Shown piece after piece: positions 55,401 to 61,400 of a DNA stretch of 64,000 bases. The DNA lies in contig CAIIXF020000003.1 of the NCBI GenBank assembly GCA_903813345.2, positions 34,831,000 to 34,894,999 on the forward strand, read 5' to 3'. The notes under the pieces were generated by a model. That model had not been told where the DNA came from, did not search any database, and saw only the letters and a list, made by a program, of their open reading frames with translations. The translations under genes were made by a program, and so were the position numbers. Position 1 is the stretch's first letter. Every line of letters starts with the position of its first letter. Source of the stretch: Owenia fusiformis (lineage: Eukaryota; Annelida; Polychaeta; Sabellida; Oweniidae).

Positions 55401-58400
55401 AAAACATAATGTAAAAACACATGTTCAAAAAAAGAATTTTCAAGATGGTGGCCGAATTTCAAAATCGCCACCATTTTTCATAAGATATGTAATCTTTGAT
55501 AACTCAAGGGTCATTCATAATATGTATATTTATAATAGGTGCATTCATGGTAGGCACATTCATGATAGGTAAATTCATGATTAATACATTTATGATAGGT
55601 CATTCATAATATGTAGATTTATAATAGGGTCATTCATAATAATATTATATACATTTAGAATAGGTACATTCATGGTAGGCACATTCATGATAGGTAAATT
55701 CATGATTAATACATTTATGATAGGTCAGTCATAATATGTAGATTTATAATAGGGTCATTCATAATAATATTATATACATTTAGAATAGGTACATTCATGG
55801 TAGGCACATTCATGATAGGTATATTCATGATTAATACATTTATAATAATAGGTGCATTCATAATATATACATTTTTATAGGTACATTCATGGTAGGCACA
55901 TTCATGATAGGTATATTCATGATTAATACATTTATGATAGGTCATTCATAATATGTAGATTTATAATAGGGTCATTCATAATAATATTATATACATTTAG
56001 AATAGGTACATTCATGGTAGGCACATTCATGATAGGTAAATTCATGATTAATACATTTATGATAGGTCATTCATAATATGTAGGTGCATTCATGGCAGGC
56101 ACATTCATGATAGGTAAATTCATGATTAATACATTTATGATAGGTCATTCATAAAATGTAGATTCATAATAGGTGCATTCATAATATATACATTTATAAT
56201 AGGTACATTCATGGTAGGCACATTCATGATAGGTATATTCATGATTAATACATTTATGATAGGTCATTCATGGTAGGCACATTCATGATAGGTATATTCA
56301 TGATTAATACATTTATGATAGGTCATTCATAAAATGTAGATTCATAATAGGTGCATTCATAATATATACATTTATAATAGGTACATTCATGGTAGGCACA
56401 TTCATGATAGGTATATTCATGATTAATACATTTATGATAGGTCATTCATGGTAGGCACATTCATGATAGGTATATTCATGATTAATACATTTATGATAGG
56501 TCATTCATAATATGTAGATTTATAATAGGGTCATTCATAATAATATTATATACATTTAGAATAGGTACATTCATGGTAGGCACATTCATGATAGGTAAAT
56601 TCATGATTAATACATTTATGATAGGTCATTCATAATATGTAGATTCATAATAGGGTCATTCATTTATAATAGGTACATTCATGGTAGGCACATTCATGAT
56701 AGGTATATTCTTGATTAATACATTTATAATAATAGGTGCATTCATAATATATACATTTTAATAGGTACATTCATGGTAGGCACATTCATGATAGGTATAT
56801 TCATGATTAATACATTTATGATAGGTCATTCATAAAATGTAGATTCATAATAGGGTCATTCATAATATATAAATTTATAATAGGTACATTCATGGTAGGC
56901 ACATTCATGATAGGTATATTCATGATTAATACATTTGATAGGTCATTCATAATATGTAGATTCATAATAGGGTCATTCATTTATAATAGGTACATTCATG
57001 GTAGGCACATTCATGATAGGTATATTCATGATTAATACATTTGATAGGTCATTCATAAAATGTAGATTCATAATAGGGTCATTCATAATATATACATTTA
57101 TAATAGGTACATTCATGGTAGGTACATTCATGGTAGGCACATTCATGATAGGTATATTCATGATTAATACATTTGATAGGTCATTCATAAAATGTAGATT
57201 CATAATAGGTGCATTCATAATATATACATTTATAATAGGTACATTCATGGTAGGCACATTCATGATAGGTATATTCATAGTTTAGTTTAGTTTATTCATT
57301 CATTTATATCGGTCAGTCATACAATTCAATAAAATATAAAAAAAAATTAATTACAATTTTACCCAGCCCACCTTGGCCTTATTAACCACTGTTAACAATA
57401 GGAAATACAAAATGAATACACGAAAATCAATATCACATGAATTTGCCTTCTCCACAAAAAAGCCATCTTAATCAATTTAACAATTTTAAAGTATGTTCCC
57501 TAAAAAGAAATTCAATTTTGCTACCTTCATTATCCAAATCTTTTAAATTTACTTCATCAAAGTATGTTTTTCTCAGATTATCATATCTATTGCAATAGAA
57601 TAGAAAATGTATTTCTGTTTCAACTGAGTTATCCTTTCATAGTGTACATAATCTTTCTTCCACATGTTCTCCCTTAAATCTGCCTGTCTCTAGCCTAAGT
57701 GGCAAAATACCTAGCCTGAACTGAGCTGCTAGACTTCGCTCAAATTTTGAAAAATTCAATGTTAGATACTTATAGGATATCCTATGATTTTGAGGAATAT
57801 CTTTTTTTTTATCTACGAGGTGATATTGATATCTGCACGAGAGAACAAAGCAAACAAGTATATTATATTATATTATCCTACACTTACAAGGAGTGTACTA
57901 AATGTATAATGTCATTGCAAAATGAATTTCATGCCAAATAGAGTCAATTTGGCGGGAAATCAACAAGTGGAGTATATCGTCACAAAATCCTCAGCATATT
58001 GGGGTTTCCGGAGTATATCGTCACGATATCCTCCGCCCAGAGTATATTGTTACAATATCCTCCGGTTATCCATTTTGCCAATAAATATCAAATTTATTTT
58101 TTATGTTATACATTTAGTACACCAAGTGTAGGATAATTATCTACTTCATACACTTTTTTAAACGTTACATAAGTGGCTTATCATTTATTGCTACTTCCCA
58201 TGCAGGCACATAGTTTTCCATTAGAGGTGTTTCTAACAGTCTAAGGTTGACAACTTGTTCATCAATAAAATCCTGTTCCATATCTACTAATATAAGAACA
58301 TTTCTGACATGATTGTCTAATCCATACTGAATCACTTGATTTGCTCCATAAAAATATTTTCTGTGTGATCTGATCATTGTCTAAACTTCAACTCTATGTA

Positions 58401-61400
58401 TTAGTTCAAGAGGTAGCCACCCATCATCTCCAAATATTCCCAATAATAAATAAATATGTTCGTAATAGGCACCTTCAAAATATGTACCTTCGTTATAGGT
58501 ACATTTATGATAGACACCTACATAGTAGGCACATTCATAATAGGTATATTTGTGGTAGGCACATTCATTATAAATACACTCATAATAGGCACCTTCATAA
58601 TATATACATTTGAAATATGTACATTCATAATAGATACATTTATAATAGGTTCATTCATAAGAGATATATTTATAAAAGGTACATTCGTGGTAGGCACATT
58701 CATAATAATAGGCACATTCATATTAGATATATTTATTATATATACATTTATAGTAGTTACATTTATAATAGGTTCATTCATAAGATATACATTTATAATA
58801 GGTACATTCATGGAAGGAACATTCACAATAATAGGGAAATTCATATTAGATATATTTATAATATGTACATTAATGAAAGGCATGTTCATAATAGATACAT
58901 TTGTAATAGGTACATTCTCCGATTGATTACTGTATTCGGCAGGAAATTTATTTATGGATATTCTTCATTATTTTTTCTTTATAATTCAGAAATTCAATTC
59001 AAATCAGAGATTTGCAATGATACAATATAGCAACTTTTGATATTATCAGGAAATGTTTGATTCCAAACGCATTTTCATATCTATACTATGTAGCTTCCTG
59101 CAATGAACTGATTGCAGCTTGTTTTTTAGTGGTGACCATGCACAGACACCATTGCATTATGCATTACTACTGTATTAGGAAAAACTTGCCATCTAATATT
59201 TGCAATAAAGCAAACTATTCAATAGACTAAATGCGAGTAGAAATAATCTTGATTTACGCCATTAAATATTCAAAATTCAGTCAAAGTGATCTCATATTTG
59301 AAATCTACATGTAAAAGTACGTCTAAAAATATGGTTTCGAAAATTGTTTATCAACTTTGAAAATTTATGTTTTTTGAAAATGTGACTTCTTGTTCGGGTT
59401 GATTCCCCATAGACCCCATGTTACAAAATCACCAAAAGTGAATTATTTTCTCTTGTATTGAACAGATAACATTTTATTTTACTGGACATATTTTAATATG
59501 CATAACTATTAGACACAGATGGGTTATATGAAAATTAGACCACGCAAATCGATGTAATTTAAGTTAAAGGGAACTTTCTACTATACCCGCCATGCTATCT
59601 GACCCGAACGAGCCATCTGGTGGTGAATCTGGTAACTACCTACTCGCATCTGCGTTATTATGCACCACTAACTATTAGCCATATTAAGCCAGTTTCAAAG
59701 AAATCTTCATTCTAAGTACAGTTGTAATTTAGTTAGATTGAATACAATTCATTTTTCTCAGATATCTGTTTGCTTTTATTGTTTTGTTTCAAATTCAATC
59801 AATTAGAGTAGTACTAATTATCCCAATGAACAAAGTTTGGTAGGGATATAGTGAAGGTGTCCGTTCACACGTCCGTCCGGAACATAACTCAAATACTAAC
59901 AGACAGATTTTTTTCATATTTAGTGGAAAGATGTAAACTGGTAAATAGTTCAACACAAAAAATGGCGGGAATTTTTCACGAGAATCTTATGTTTTTCATT
60001 TTAAACCAAAGTTATAAATATTTTGAAATTTTGGTAGTATTTTCACAACCTCTATCTTTTTCACATATGTTCCGTGTTTTTCACCCTGAGCCCCAGGAGC
60101 CGTGGGTGTATAGGAGGTCGCGAAAACAGAAATTTTGGTTAATTTTGAGATCTTTCTGAAGTATAGCTTTATTAAACTCAAATGAAAGGCAATTCAGAAT
60201 ATTAAAATATTGTATTGTTTTTCTGATTTGGGCCTCGAAAAATTCAGAATGGCCGCCAAATGTATGATTATGCAATAATTTCCTGATCTATTCAAAATAT
60301 GGCTATACTATACTATTGAAGGAAATTTAGAGTAGATCACAATTATTATATTGTTTTTCTGATTCATGACTCAGAAAATTAAAAATAGCTGCTAGTGTTG
60401 GGTTTTGCAAAAATTTCCCAATCCCTTCAACATATGGCTATATTTTATTATCTGCAAATCAAGGTTAGAGTAAATGGTAAATATAATATGAGACATATAC
60501 AGATGAATGGAAATTTGTTCGTTTGGATTTGCTACTCCGTGGAGTTGCTGTTTTCTAGTTTGTCACGTTTTATTTCATATATTGTTGTTGTACATGTTGT
60601 CATGGTGAGTGGCAAATAAAGTTTAAAGGGTATCACCATTACAACCCCTCACTTGTTCACACAAATAACACATTTAAAATAACACAATCCTCATATAGAG
60701 TTATTATTTCAAGACAGATTTGTCAAACTTGATTTTTCACAATTTGTTATAATTTTCTTTTTGAGATGAATTGTCTTGCAGCACAGTTTAACATAGTACC
60801 TTGATCAACATGCAATGTTTGACGTGAATGAAGTTTAACATAGTGCCTTGATCAACCTGCAATGTTAGACGTGAATGAAGTTTAACATAGTGCCTTGATC
60901 AACCTGCAATGTTTGACTTGAATGAAGTTTAACATAGTGCCTTGATCAACATGTAATGTTTGACTTGAATGAAGTTTAACATAGAACCTTGATCAACATG
61001 CAATGTTAGACATGAATGAAGTTTAACATAGTGCCTTGATCAACATGCAATGTTAGACCAAATGAAGTTTAACATAGTGCCTTGATCAATATGCAATGTT
61101 AGACCAAATGAAGTTTAACATAGTGCCTTGATCAACATGCAATGTTTGACTTGAATGAAGTTTAACATACATGTAGCACCTTGATCAACATGCAATGTTA
61201 GACATGAATGAAGTTTAACATAGTGCCTTGATCAACATGCAATGTTTGACTTGAATGAAGTTTAACATAGTGCCTCGATCAACATGAAATGTTAGACATG
61301 ATTGAAGTTTAACATAGTGCCTTGATCAACATGCAATGTTAGACATGAATGAAGTTTAACATAGTGCCTTGATCAACATGCAATGATAGACATGAATGAA

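Noticed and set aside
56973-58926. Ile/Met/Asn-rich frames on both strands
   Set aside because: They come from 15-bp repeat monomers; no conserved protein features.
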